Positions 1-8,951 are shown, counted from the first letter of the stretch. The stretch is DNA of 47,407 nucleotides from CAG-390 sp045546615 (GCA_045546615.1 JAZQDD010000025.1:1-47407), one strand, 5' to 3'. Notes: generated by a model from the sequence alone, not told the origin. Made by a program: numbers and translations.

Positions 1-256
1 GATTAGGGCTGATTATATGCCGTAATGAATACGTTTTTTGTACGATTCATAGCACTTTGTGTTCGTTTCAGCACTTTTTTGAAAAAAGTTCAAAATTTTT
101 TCTGCTTTTTCTCCTCCTTCTGTACATAAATTAATCGAGCAAAAGGCTTTCAAAGTGGAGTGTTTTACTCTCCATATAAGTAATGATCGATTTTGCCTCA
201 ATCGTCAAGATTAAATGTAAATTTTTCTAAATTATCTCAGTGATTCTTGCTATCTA
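1..256. other. non-coding left edge, no supported gene
   Basis: I find no convincing gene here. A 62-codon minus-strand frame between 13 and 201 begins with TTG, has no clear ribosome binding site and resembles no family I know. The sequence is strongly AT-rich. Confidence 0.5.
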
Positions 257-285
257 TTGCAAAAAAGGAAAAAATGTATTAGAAT
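257..285 (+). promoter_or_regulatory. promoter of the GNAT gene
   Basis: A -35 TTGCAA (257-262) and -10 TAGAAT (280-285) are separated by 17 bp. Transcription would start near 292, which excludes the longer reading-frame start at 257 and supports the ATG at 326. Confidence 0.5.
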
Positions 286-325
286 ATTTCTTGCAAATAA
301 TTACTTTAATCGAGGAACAATTGGA

Positions 326-793
326 ATGAAGTACACTTGGATTGATTACAATTCAGCATATGAAAAAATTGTTGATTCTTGGATTGACGAGGATGCACAG
401 CGTTTCACCGGATGTGATGAAGGATTTGAGGAATATTATCAATACTGGGTGAACGATGCCGATACGAAGATTGGTGAGAATTTTTGGGCAAAGATTATTC
501 TAAGCGGTTCTGACCAGATAGGAATTATTACGCTTGGGTTATGGGAAAACGTTTTCACTATATCTGAGTTTATAATCCGCCCCGATAAACGCGGCATGAA
601 ATATGGATCATCAGCTCTTACGGAATTGATTGCTCACTCAAAAGATATTATTGGCGTTGAAATTCAAGAGGCGAAGGCAGTAATATTTCCCAACAACATT
701 CCATCACAAAAAGCATTCGAAAAAGCAGGTTTTAAATTCCACTATGAACATCCCGATGGAGATGCGTGGTACTATAGATATCAAAAAGCTTGA
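326..793 (+). CDS. GNAT family N-acetyltransferase
   Basis: A 155-residue protein of the GNAT fold, which transfers an acetyl group from acetyl-CoA to an amine; the substrate cannot be read from sequence. Motif A is the segment EFIIRPDKRGMKYGSSAL, with the R-x-x-x-x-G/A CoA pyrophosphate loop slightly degenerate (KRGMKYGSS). Motif B is NNIPSQKAFEKAGFKF, typical of the C-terminal strand-helix. The ATG at 326 is preferred because GAGGA lies 9 nt upstream and the promoter at 257-285 would start transcription inside the longer frame. It stands alone at the left edge of an AT-rich accessory region and is followed 25 nt later by a truncated gene. Confidence 0.8.
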   Translation: MKYTWIDYNSAYEKIVDSWIDEDAQRFTGCDEGFEEYYQYWVNDADTKIGENFWAKIILSGSDQIGIITLGLWENVFTISEFIIRPDKRGMKYGSSALTELIAHSKDIIGVEIQEAKAVIFPNNIPSQKAFEKAGFKFHYEHPDGDAWYYRYQKA

Positions 794-818
794 AATACCC
801 AGATAAGGAGATTTGTAT

Positions 819-1103
819 ATGCGAAACACAGAGCAGATTACAATTTCAAATATTCCGGAAATATCGGCAATCTACTTTGCTCTGCTGCAAAGCGGATATG
901 ACTATTATGCTATGGAGCGAAGCCAAGATCATATTTCACATATTCAAGGGTATATTGGCGCTGAAAATTCTACTCCTTTTTTCGCAGGGGTGAAGCAGAA
1001 CACCTGCAAAGTTTATCCATATTGGCCCCGTGCTGCAATTTTGGAGAATCTAAACTTACCATCTATGATTTCCAAATTTAACATTGCTTCATATAGAACA
1101 TAG
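819..1103 (+). pseudogene. 3'-truncated small protein of unknown family
   Basis: A 94-residue frame with a good ribosome binding site (AAGGAG 8 nt before the ATG at 819). The first ~76 residues look like a genuine protein N-terminus (IYFALLQSGYDYYAMERS, then KQNTCKVYPYWPRAAILE). I recall similar starts on longer hypothetical proteins of gut Firmicutes, but cannot name the family. After residue ~76 (about position 1046) the character changes, and the DNA from there on reads better as the 3' part of a minus-strand lipoprotein-like gene. I infer that a recombination event removed the rest of this gene. It may still be translated as a short protein. Confidence 0.5.
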
Positions 1104-1236
1104 TCATAAAAATCATCACCAGCGTTGCTTGATTGTGTTGGACTTGTTGTGTCTCGTTGCCTTTGCTACTGCCGACTAGAACTAATGGAAGATAACACAA
1201 ATTAATACCAAACCTAAAGCCATCAACTTTTTTCAT
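1046..1236 (-). pseudogene. frameshifted lipoprotein-like gene fragment
   Basis: On the minus strand an ATG at 1236 with AAGGATG upstream begins MKK. One frame then reads LMALGLVLICVIFH, a typical signal-peptide core. A different frame further on reads SSNAGDDFYDYVLYEAMLNL and IIDGKFRFSKI, a plausible mature lipoprotein start. The two are separated by stops and frameshifts, so the gene is dead. It ends abruptly near 1046, where the oppositely oriented truncated gene begins. The assignment rests on reading three frames by eye and is tentative. Confidence 0.35.
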
Positions 1237-1275
1237 AGAGGCATCATCCTTCGTTAAATTCTGATTGTTTACTAC

Positions 1276-1632
1276 TTATTCCTCATTAAAAACATAATAT
1301 TGCTTGAGTTTCGGTTGACGCAAATGCCTCAATGCAAGATGTGTAATATACTTTGCACGTGTTATACCAACGCCGAGTTCTTCGCCCATTTCCTTAAAGG
1401 TCTTGCGCTCCCGAAATCGAAGTTCTATAACCTTTTTCTCTCGTTCGCTTAGTGCGTCAATCGCATATTGGACACCATCTAAAACCTTTTGTAATTCCTT
1501 GTCGGGGATTATCATTTCTAATGGGGCATCATTTTCAATCGCTAATAATAAATTAAGCGGATATGGTTGTTTTAGTAAAGAAGCTAATTTTTTCACATGT
1601 ATGGTAGAACATAAATTTTTTTGATTATTCAT
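1276..1632 (-). CDS. sigma-70 region 4-like HTH protein
   Basis: A 118-residue protein whose second half (DALSEREKKVIELRFRERKT then FKEMGEELGVGITRAKYI and HLALRHL) is a sigma-70 region 4 helix-turn-helix. This is the part that contacts the -35 element. Region 2 is absent, so it cannot act as a complete sigma factor; it could be a regulator or one part of a split sigma. The ATG at 1632 is chosen because AGAGG lies 5 nt upstream; a longer frame starts with TTG at 1671 and would overlap the exporter gene. It follows that exporter by 32 nt and is probably the last gene of the operon that begins at 8929. Confidence 0.75.
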   Translation of the reverse strand: MNNQKNLCSTIHVKKLASLLKQPYPLNLLLAIENDAPLEMIIPDKELQKVLDGVQYAIDALSEREKKVIELRFRERKTFKEMGEELGVGITRAKYITHLALRHLRQPKLKQYYVFNEE

Positions 1633-1664
1633 ATTTACCTCTGCTCTTTTTGCTATTGGATTAA

Positions 1665-3461
1665 CTAACAATTTGACACTTGATATTTCTCCGCCTGTGC
1701 CTTAAACAACCCCGAATAAAAGCCATTTGATTTGTTAAGCAGCGCGGCGTGCGTACCTTGTTCTATAATGGTTCCATCCTTTACCACAAGTATTTTGTCC
1801 GAATCTACAACGCTTGATAATCTATGAGAAATAATCAGCAAACTGTGCCTATTCTCCATTTTTTTAAATTGTCCAAACACAGTCTCTTCAGCAAATACAT
1901 CCAATGCCGCGGACGGCTCGTCAAGAACAATAAAATCACGCAGTGCAAAAAACACTCTGGCAAGCGCAATTCTCTGCCATTGTCCCCCCGACAACTCTTT
2001 ACCGTCTTTTTCAAATCGGCGAGTTAATTCTGAATCCAATCCATTTTCGTATGATTGTATTACTTGTAACATATCGCTTTGATTTAGCGCTGCTATAATC
2101 GCTTCATCATTGTATAAATTTTCCCAGTCGGAAAGCGCAACATTTTCTCTCAAAGACAAACTATATTGTACATAATCTTGAAACAAAGGATTGAAAAATT
2201 CCCGATATTTTTTAATATCGCATTCCCGTATGTCAATACCATCAATAAGTATTTTTCCTTCGGTAACATCATATAGTCGCAACAAAAGTTTGACAATGGT
2301 ACTTTTTCCCGATCCGTTTTCACCAACCAAGCCGATCACTTCACCTGATTTTATAGTAAAACTACAATCCTTCAAAACATATCGATCCGAGCCAGGATAT
2401 TTAAACGATACATGAGAAAATTCAATACTTTTCTGATATGTAGGTACGATATCCCCCTTCCTTGGAACGTCAGGCATCATCTGTAAAAATTCGCGAACTG
2501 TGCTCATGTTTTTATAGGAATACTCCATATAAATCAAAATATCGATTAGATTATTCATCGCATTATTAAATTGCGCATAAACCGAAATATAATAAGTTGC
2601 ATCACCGATTAATAGAGTATGCTCACTTAATCGTTTTATTAAAGTAGCATACAATAAAACACAACTTGCTATATTGGAAATCAACAGTTCTATTGAAAGT
2701 AAAATCGTATTTGAAACGGTATGTTTTTTCTTTTTATCATACAATTCCTTCCAAGCAATCTCGTGTTTTTCCGTAAAATAATCTTTCAGCCCATATAATT
2801 TAATATCAGTTATGCTATTTTTCTGTTTGAATTGCGATTTAAAATATTCCGATCTTCGATTTAAAACAGAAGAATCCTCGTCGAAATGGAGTTTGAGCTT
2901 ATTACTCTTCATTTTACAAATTATAATTGGTATAAACACAACGAGAATGGCTATAGCAAACCAAAAATTGATCATACTCAACATAATGAACGAATATATC
3001 AAAGTCAAGACACACTCCATTGTGTCAACTCCACTTTGAGAAAGAGAAACCATTGAATATTTAATAGAATTTATATAACTTAATTTATCTGCTCTATCGC
3101 TTGAATCAAAAAATGCCAAATCTACATCTTTATATTTATCAATCAACAAATTTTCAATATACACACTCACTCTATCAGTGAACCTAAAAGAAACGAATCG
3201 TGTTGCCTTTTTAAGCAGCGTAGATAAAACATATATCAAAGCATATATCAAAAAATAAGCAATCAGATGTTGTAATTTATTCGCAATTGTTTGAGAAATA
3301 AGAGTATTTATGATTTCACTCCAAATATAAATGCTCAAAAACGGTAATATAGACAAAGCAACCGAAAGAATAAATTGAAGAATACAGTATTTTCTTGATG
3401 TGCGATAAGTTATTCGAAGGCTAAACATATATTGTTCAAAAAACGAACGAATTTTTTTCAT
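1665..3461 (-). CDS. ABC exporter, NisT-like, fused TMD-NBD
   Basis: A 598-residue half-exporter in the membrane. The N-terminal ~320 residues hold about six membrane segments, and the C-terminal part is an ATPase with Walker A GENGSGKS (~380-387), signature LSGGQWQRIALAR (~490), Walker B FIVLDEPSAALD and H-loop ISHRLSS. The signature with W and the Q-loop segment FQDYVQYSLSLREN resemble lantibiotic exporters such as NisT; no peptidase C39 domain is present. Two ATGs occur in tandem (3464 and 3461); the second is better spaced (7 nt) from AGGAGG. It lies 11 nt downstream of the other exporter, and the two probably form a heterodimer. Substrate unknown; no precursor-peptide gene was found nearby. 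Confidence 0.85.
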   Translation of the reverse strand: MKKIRSFFEQYMFSLRITYRTSRKYCILQFILSVALSILPFLSIYIWSEIINTLISQTIANKLQHLIAYFLIYALIYVLSTLLKKATRFVSFRFTDRVSVYIENLLIDKYKDVDLAFFDSSDRADKLSYINSIKYSMVSLSQSGVDTMECVLTLIYSFIMLSMINFWFAIAILVVFIPIIICKMKSNKLKLHFDEDSSVLNRRSEYFKSQFKQKNSITDIKLYGLKDYFTEKHEIAWKELYDKKKKHTVSNTILLSIELLISNIASCVLLYATLIKRLSEHTLLIGDATYYISVYAQFNNAMNNLIDILIYMEYSYKNMSTVREFLQMMPDVPRKGDIVPTYQKSIEFSHVSFKYPGSDRYVLKDCSFTIKSGEVIGLVGENGSGKSTIVKLLLRLYDVTEGKILIDGIDIRECDIKKYREFFNPLFQDYVQYSLSLRENVALSDWENLYNDEAIIAALNQSDMLQVIQSYENGLDSELTRRFEKDGKELSGGQWQRIALARVFFALRDFIVLDEPSAALDVFAEETVFGQFKKMENRHSLLIISHRLSSVVDSDKILVVKDGTIIEQGTHAALLNKSNGFYSGLFKAQAEKYQVSNC

Positions 3462-3472
3462 CATCTCACCTC

Positions 3473-5266
3473 CTATTGATTCGTATGATACTTATCAGCT
3501 TGAAGGTGATACATTTCTGCATACCTTCCATTTAACGCCATTAATTCTTCATGTGTACCGCACTCTGTCAAAACACCGGATTCTATATAAATAATTTTAT
3601 TTACCATCATAATATTTGATAGCCTGTGCGAAATCAGAATACCGCTTTTTTCTCCACACAATTTAGAAAAAGATTTAAAAATACGGTCTTCTGCAATCGG
3701 ATCAAGCGCCGAGGATGGTTCATCTAAAACAACAAATGGCGCATTTCTAAAGAAAGCTCTTGCAATAACGATTTTTTGTCGCTGTCCCCCCGACGGCTCA
3801 AATCCCGAATCATCAAAAGTACGGCTTAATGGAGTATTTAATGTAATCCCCGAAGCGTCATCAAAACTCAAGCCGCTGTTTTGAACAGACTCCCATATTT
3901 CATTCTCCATGGCACTTCTATCAATATCCGACATTGCGATATTCTCACCTAAAGATATTGCATATGTGGTCAGCTTTTGAAAACAAACGCTAAACAGCTT
4001 TCGATATTCGCTCAATGAGTAGTTTTTAATATCAACTCCATTTAAAAATATTTGTCCTTGCTCTGGCTCATAGAATCGCAACAAAAGATTTACGATTGTA
4101 GACTTTCCCGCGCCATTGACGCCAACAATGGCTACCTTTTCACCACGTTTTATTTCAAATGATACATTAGATAAAACCACGTTATCGCAACCCGGATATT
4201 TGAATGAGACATTTCTGAATTCAATATCAAATCCCTGTTGCACAGTATCATCTACAATTGAGCCGCTTTCTTCTTCATCCCAATCCAAAAACTCTCTTGT
4301 AATGTTTATTCTCGGAATGAAAATTGATACGTAAGAACTAATCGAATTAATAATCGCACTAAAGCTTGCCGCTACAGCAATTGTTGCTGACGTAATTGTA
4401 GTTAATTCACCAATAGAAAACTCATTATTCAATGTTTTATAAATCAATACCGCATACAAAACGATATATCCCAATAGACTGACAATTGTAGTTAAAAGTT
4501 CATAGCGAAATCCTTGCTTAAATATTTTGGCTCTTTCAGAAAGTATTTGTTCCCACTTTTTATTATATTTTTCTTTAAAAACATCAAATAGATTATAAAC
4601 TCTTAATTCTTTGGCGCATGCCCGACCGGTTAAAACAGAGTAATAATAATCTTTTTTTCTACTGTCCGGAATAGAATTGATCGAAAGCTTGTCCATTTTT
4701 CTGTTTTGGCTCGCCGTAACGTAGAGCCCGGGAATAGTGGTAAGAAGGTAAAATATAGACCACAACGGACTATAAATCGCAATAACGCTTACCAAAGAAA
4801 TGAATTTTACCACATTCTTAACAATATCTACTGAAACAACAAAAGAACGCGATATGGAGAATTGACTATATGTTGCTATATTGATATCGTTTAACCGATC
4901 TTTATCTTCAAAATATTTGAGTTCTAACTTTGAAAGCTTATTCAAAATAATTGAATTTAAATATTTATCATTGCGTATACGTATAAAATCAGATAAAACA
5001 TTAACCACCTGTCCAGTTAATGAGCTTATAACTGTTAATATAAAAAGAAAACCAATATAAACCCATATTGGCGAGGCATCTTCTCCATGATAAATATTTG
5101 AAAGTGAATCCAATATCCGTCCCGACAAATATACAGTTCCGGACGGAATCAAAGCAGTCAACAGATGTACAATAATATATAACAAGCTAAACGCCTTGGA
5201 GCCTTTCAACAATACCAATAAAACGAACTCGTTAGCTTTGTAAAAATCAATTATTTTATTTTTCAT
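3473..5266 (-). CDS. ABC exporter, fused TMD-NBD
   Basis: A 597-residue ABC half-exporter. Membrane segments occupy residues ~15-310. The ATPase domain has Walker A GVNGAGKS (382-389), a signature PSGGQRQKIVIAR (491 on, with P in place of the usual L), Walker B FVVLDEPSSALD and H-loop LISHRLSN. The ATG overlaps the stop of the upstream MutS-like gene (ATGA), implying translational coupling. The overlap and the neighbouring exporter suggest one machine made of two exporter halves and two MutS-like ATPases. That link is an inference from gene order only. Confidence 0.85.
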   Translation of the reverse strand: MKNKIIDFYKANEFVLLVLLKGSKAFSLLYIIVHLLTALIPSGTVYLSGRILDSLSNIYHGEDASPIWVYIGFLFILTVISSLTGQVVNVLSDFIRIRNDKYLNSIILNKLSKLELKYFEDKDRLNDINIATYSQFSISRSFVVSVDIVKNVVKFISLVSVIAIYSPLWSIFYLLTTIPGLYVTASQNRKMDKLSINSIPDSRKKDYYYSVLTGRACAKELRVYNLFDVFKEKYNKKWEQILSERAKIFKQGFRYELLTTIVSLLGYIVLYAVLIYKTLNNEFSIGELTTITSATIAVAASFSAIINSISSYVSIFIPRINITREFLDWDEEESGSIVDDTVQQGFDIEFRNVSFKYPGCDNVVLSNVSFEIKRGEKVAIVGVNGAGKSTIVNLLLRFYEPEQGQIFLNGVDIKNYSLSEYRKLFSVCFQKLTTYAISLGENIAMSDIDRSAMENEIWESVQNSGLSFDDASGITLNTPLSRTFDDSGFEPSGGQRQKIVIARAFFRNAPFVVLDEPSSALDPIAEDRIFKSFSKLCGEKSGILISHRLSNIMMVNKIIYIESGVLTECGTHEELMALNGRYAEMYHLQADKYHTNQ

Positions 5267-6732
5267 TCTCTCCCCCGTTGTATTTGAGCCACTCGATGAT
5301 CCTTCTCAACCTCATATATTGAAATGTTCTGACCTCTAAAATGTTCTTTCAAATCGGTAAGATGTGAAACCAATATCCATCCGATTTTTTTCGAAGAAAG
5401 ATAATTGAGAATATGATACAGACCTATAGCCCCCTCGGCGTACGAGGTGGTTTGAAATATTTCATTCAAAACAAGTAAACTCCTGCTTTCAGAAGCATCT
5501 ATTAGATTAGCGAGTTCACTTACCTCTTGTTCAAATCTTCCGGTCTTTTCATCAGATACATCTGATTCTTCACTTTCGGAAAACTGTGTTTTTATGGTGC
5601 TGAACAGTTCTATCGTTCCGCTCTCGGCTGGAATTGGCAAACCTGCCTGCGCCAATATCTGACAAACAGAAATTGAACGAAGAAAAACGGTTTTACCGTT
5701 GCCATTATCGCCAAATATGATACTGCCTTTTGTATCCTTGAACATATAAAAATCGTTTGTAACAATGGTGTCGGCAGCGCATGTCATTGCCAAGAAAAGA
5801 TCAGTCATCCCCACAAAGTGAGTATTGAAGCCAACCGTTGGTAATACGAACGGTATCTTTTTGCTTTCAAGCACGCGCACATACTCAACGGCAACTGCGT
5901 AAAAAAGAATTTCTCTGTGGAGATCTCCGAATGTATCTATTAGTCCTGTAATTAAGGATGTCAGAAGATTTTCCATCTCCAAATACGGGTAGGCTCTCAG
6001 TTTATTCTGACAATCACTGTGTGGGGGGAGAGGCAAACGAATATAAGTGGAATTTGTAGCAGGTTCTTTTCTTAATATTAGTCTTTTTTTCTCTTTTGTT
6101 GTTTCTAAAGAAGGGCTTCTTGACTCAATCAAGTGGAAGGCGGCAATTTTCCCATTTTTATCAAATCTAGCGGACGTCCCTATATTGAATTGGACGCACA
6201 ATCCTTCCACTTGATCCAAAAAAGCGACAAGTCGATTCATTTCTTCTTTTTCTACAAGTGATGAGGTATAACGAGATATCGCCAATAGACCTTCCGCAGA
6301 AATTGGGTATTTGCCAAGTAAGTTTTCGAGTTTCTTGATGTAGTTTAAGATGTTTTTTAACAAATAAGAACAATCTCTGACGGATTCCTTAGAGCCTCCA
6401 AGTGACGAGCGAATTCCAAAGTTACGAGCGTGTATTTCCTTTTTTAAATTCTTGGCTTCTTCCCGAAGCTTTCCAAATTCGATGAGTGAACACTTAAATG
6501 ATTCGAAAAAATCGGGAAGTTTAAAAAAATCGGAGATTATTTCTTGTCTATATAAGATATCCTTTTCTTGAACCAAAGGCTTTGACAACACTTCAAGAAA
6601 ATATTGACACTCAGATTTAGTCGCGCATATTGTTTTAAAACTTCTGTCAATAGACAAATGGTATAGCGCTTTACTTCCAATATCACCGAAACTAGCATTA
6701 TCTATATCGGAAAATAACAAACTGAATTTCAC
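5263..6732 (-). CDS. short MutS-superfamily ATPase A
   Basis: A 489-residue protein with a mostly helical N-terminal half like the MutS lever/core and a C-terminal MutS ATPase domain: Walker A GDNGNGKT (341-348), a Walker B-like LLVLNEIFQTTS (N423-E424) and VSHLTD (H457). The mismatch-recognition (domain I) and connector (domain II) regions of true MutS are missing, so a mismatch-repair role is unlikely. The usual Asp of the Asp-Glu pair is Asn. The start is GTG at 6732, 7 nt after the stop of the second MutS-like gene. The DNA-clamp residues of MutS cannot be judged by eye. Function unknown. Confidence 0.75.
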   Translation of the reverse strand: MKFSLLFSDIDNASFGDIGSKALYHLSIDRSFKTICATKSECQYFLEVLSKPLVQEKDILYRQEIISDFFKLPDFFESFKCSLIEFGKLREEAKNLKKEIHARNFGIRSSLGGSKESVRDCSYLLKNILNYIKKLENLLGKYPISAEGLLAISRYTSSLVEKEEMNRLVAFLDQVEGLCVQFNIGTSARFDKNGKIAAFHLIESRSPSLETTKEKKRLILRKEPATNSTYIRLPLPPHSDCQNKLRAYPYLEMENLLTSLITGLIDTFGDLHREILFYAVAVEYVRVLESKKIPFVLPTVGFNTHFVGMTDLFLAMTCAADTIVTNDFYMFKDTKGSIIFGDNGNGKTVFLRSISVCQILAQAGLPIPAESGTIELFSTIKTQFSESEESDVSDEKTGRFEQEVSELANLIDASESRSLLVLNEIFQTTSYAEGAIGLYHILNYLSSKKIGWILVSHLTDLKEHFRGQNISIYEVEKDHRVAQIQRGRE

Positions 6733-6739
6733 CGTAATT

Positions 6740-8179
6740 TCACCCGTCTTTCTGAGCTGTTTTTAATTTTTCTGCTAAAGACATCCTATCCAGCTGATAT
6801 TTTTTTAAAATGTCTTCCGCATATGAACCGTTCGCTAGCCCAGCATATGTGATTTTATAAGTTCTGCTATGACAAACATCATTTTCTACTACAGCACTCA
6901 AAACAGGATATCTCGTCTCACGCACTTGATGAAAATGTGTAACAAACAGACCAAAGCACTCTTGTTTATGTAAGTTCTCTACTACATCCATGACTAGAGC
7001 ATATCCTTTTTCCTGATTAGTTCCACTAAAAGTTTCATTGAAAAGGAAAAACACATCGGTAATATCACCGCTAAGCATTTCATTCACACGTCTCTTTTCA
7101 TCATCCAATCGCCCAATGTTAGTAAAGCGTTCATCCACAGGATAATGTGTGCGCAATCCCCCAAAGGGGTATCCCACACAACTTTGTGCAAACACAGGGC
7201 ATCCGGCAAGAAACAAAATCAAATTGCTTCCTACCGCTCGCAAATAGGTGGTTTTTCCGCCGCCGTTAGCACCTACCAAAAAGAAGAACGGCTCCTCTTT
7301 TGAAAAATATGTGTTATTTGGCACGATATTCCCAGACAAAGTGCTAAACAATGTAAAGTCATACATTTCTTTCAAAACGAATTGTCTTGTTTCTGAAACG
7401 GTAGGAATGCATCGAGTTAGTTGCTTTTTTTCGGCTTTGCGCCCAAATTCTTCAATTTGCAAAAAGAAGTCCAGTTCCGGCAAATATGATATTACTTCCT
7501 CGAAATCGATAGAGACAAATGGTGCTATTAGATTTTCTATCTTGTCAGCTTCTTCCTTATAAAGAGCAAAAACAGCATTTGAAATATACTCATCCGGATA
7601 TATAGCTGAATACTCTTTTTTTGAATAGCAAATATTCAGCGTCTTTGCACAATCGCATATTTCTTCAAAAAGCGTTTTTTCAGAATCAAGTTTTGATAAC
7701 ACATACTGGTTATTTAAACGGTCTATCTTCGCATTGCTCATAGACTGTAACAACAACTTAGCCTCAGTAATGGCTTTACACATTTTTGCATCATTTTTAT
7801 CTTGAAAATAGTATGCTACTTCGTGGAGCCTTCCTGCCCCCTGTAAATTACATAGGGACTGACAAGCAACTAAATACAGATCCAGCACGCTTAACCTTAA
7901 ACAAAACTTTTCAAATTTCGTTCGCGCCTCCTGCCAAAGAATTATCTCTCGCCGAAGATCTGCAATCGCAGAACGACAAGCCAAAACTCCATCAAAGACA
8001 GAGTCACGCTTCATTTCCTCAAAAACTATATGTCTTTCCAACAACTCGTTTTTTGAACAGGGGTGGGAAAGAACAGCTTGCGTTTTTTCGTTAAAAACCG
8101 CACCAAGATTCAAGTCCTTAAATACGGTTTGCTCTATTTTTCTGTCTTTCTCCAATGATAGCAGAACAGGTCTTTTCAT
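6740..8179 (-). CDS. short MutS-superfamily ATPase B
   Basis: A 479-residue paralogue of the following gene's product. A helical N-terminal region (~1-280) is followed by a MutS-type ATPase domain: Walker A GANGGGKTTYLR (303-310), a Walker B-like FFLFNETFSGTNQEKG (N381-E382) and FVTHFHQV (H415). Like its partner it lacks MutS domains I and II and carries Asn-Glu instead of Asp-Glu. The spacing of the GT(N/S) segment after Walker B matches the MutS family. AAGGAG lies 5 nt before the ATG. A strong hairpin (8196-8225) separates it from the upstream regulator gene. Two adjacent divergent paralogues suggest an obligate heterodimer. Confidence 0.75.
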   Translation of the reverse strand: MKRPVLLSLEKDRKIEQTVFKDLNLGAVFNEKTQAVLSHPCSKNELLERHIVFEEMKRDSVFDGVLACRSAIADLRREIILWQEARTKFEKFCLRLSVLDLYLVACQSLCNLQGAGRLHEVAYYFQDKNDAKMCKAITEAKLLLQSMSNAKIDRLNNQYVLSKLDSEKTLFEEICDCAKTLNICYSKKEYSAIYPDEYISNAVFALYKEEADKIENLIAPFVSIDFEEVISYLPELDFFLQIEEFGRKAEKKQLTRCIPTVSETRQFVLKEMYDFTLFSTLSGNIVPNNTYFSKEEPFFFLVGANGGGKTTYLRAVGSNLILFLAGCPVFAQSCVGYPFGGLRTHYPVDERFTNIGRLDDEKRRVNEMLSGDITDVFFLFNETFSGTNQEKGYALVMDVVENLHKQECFGLFVTHFHQVRETRYPVLSAVVENDVCHSRTYKITYAGLANGSYAEDILKKYQLDRMSLAEKLKTAQKDG

Positions 8180-8195
8180 AAATTCTCCTTAAAAT

Positions 8196-8225
8196 AAGTG
8201 GAACATCAACGCTGATATTCCACTT
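8196..8225 (-). terminator. hairpin between regulator and MutS-like genes (attenuator-like)
   Basis: AAGTGGAA (8196-8203) pairs with TTCCACTT (8218-8225), and an inner ATCA/TGAT stem closes a 4-nt loop. Read on the minus strand it follows the regulator stop by a few bases and is followed by ATTTT, so it may terminate part of the transcripts before the MutS/ABC genes. The T-run is short, so partial read-through is likely. Confidence 0.55.
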
Positions 8226-8230
8226 TCTTT

Positions 8231-8929
8231 TCATATTTCATCATTCTTTATTTTTCTGTTCCAGATCTCGCGTAGTGTTTGACGCATAAGATCAAGCGTT
8301 TCCCATGGTAGTGCCCCCTCCACAACAGCAGCTTCCACCTGACTTTGCAATTCTTCCGAATATATTAGTATCGGACGGAGAAAGCGCCAATCTATCTCTC
8401 CATCTAGTATTTTTTGAAAAATAGCATATTTTGATCTCGTTCCTAAAAACGGCATTAGTTTTTCAAGCAGTTCAAGACTTATCGATTCACATTGCGCATT
8501 TTCTATCATAGCAATTATGCTGTCATCATGAAGATACTCCGCAAGAGAAACAATATCGGAAATATCAATTTCGCTCTTTGCTAATTTTGAGGATAATTTC
8601 GTCAGAACACTTGGTTTAAGATACGGCGCTAGATTTACTACATCTTCGATGTTTTCCACCTCTATGTTTTCATTGCCCGTTGCAATTCCTTCGATAATAG
8701 CCGATTCGCCTCGCGTTGGTGCTCCAGAATTGATCAATTCATCCATAGAAACATGGAAAATGTCCGAAATCAGAACTAGAATTGAAATATCAGGAAAACT
8801 TTCTCCATGCTCGTAGCGAGAAATTGCCTGTCGAGTCAGATTCAATCTGTCTGCAAGCTCCATCTGTGTCATATCGGCCATTTTTCGCAAATGCGAAAGA
8901 TATCCGCCGAATTTCTTGGTATCGAACAC
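8231..8929 (-). CDS. XRE-family transcriptional regulator
   Basis: A 232-residue protein with an N-terminal XRE helix-turn-helix (LRKMADMTQMELADRLNLTR then QAISRYEHGESFPDISILVL, residues ~10-50) and a helical C-terminal region of unknown fold (~85-232) rich in L-x-x-L segments. The GTG at 8929 is chosen over the more distal start at 8971. An AGGGGTGAT element sits just upstream of the GTG, and the promoter at 8952-8980 would start transcription after 8971. A palindrome spans the -35 box, so it probably represses itself and perhaps the operon downstream. It is divergent from the ATPase/HNH pair. Confidence 0.8.
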   Translation of the reverse strand: MFDTKKFGGYLSHLRKMADMTQMELADRLNLTRQAISRYEHGESFPDISILVLISDIFHVSMDELINSGAPTRGESAIIEGIATGNENIEVENIEDVVNLAPYLKPSVLTKLSSKLAKSEIDISDIVSLAEYLHDDSIIAMIENAQCESISLELLEKLMPFLGTRSKYAIFQKILDGEIDWRFLRPILIYSEELQSQVEAAVVEGALPWETLDLMRQTLREIWNRKIKNDEI

Positions 8930-8951
8930 GATATCACCCCTTTCCAAAATA

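Noticed and set aside
13..201. 62-codon minus-strand frame at the left edge
   Set aside because: TTG start, no ribosome site and no recognisable protein character.
5263..8179. Mismatch-repair mutS genes
   Set aside because: Both proteins lack domains I and II of MutS, are paired with exporters and lie in an accessory region, so a repair role is unlikely.
1276..8179. Lantibiotic biosynthesis cluster
   Set aside because: The exporters resemble NisT, but no LanB/LanC/LanM enzyme, protease or precursor peptide was found in the surrounding DNA.
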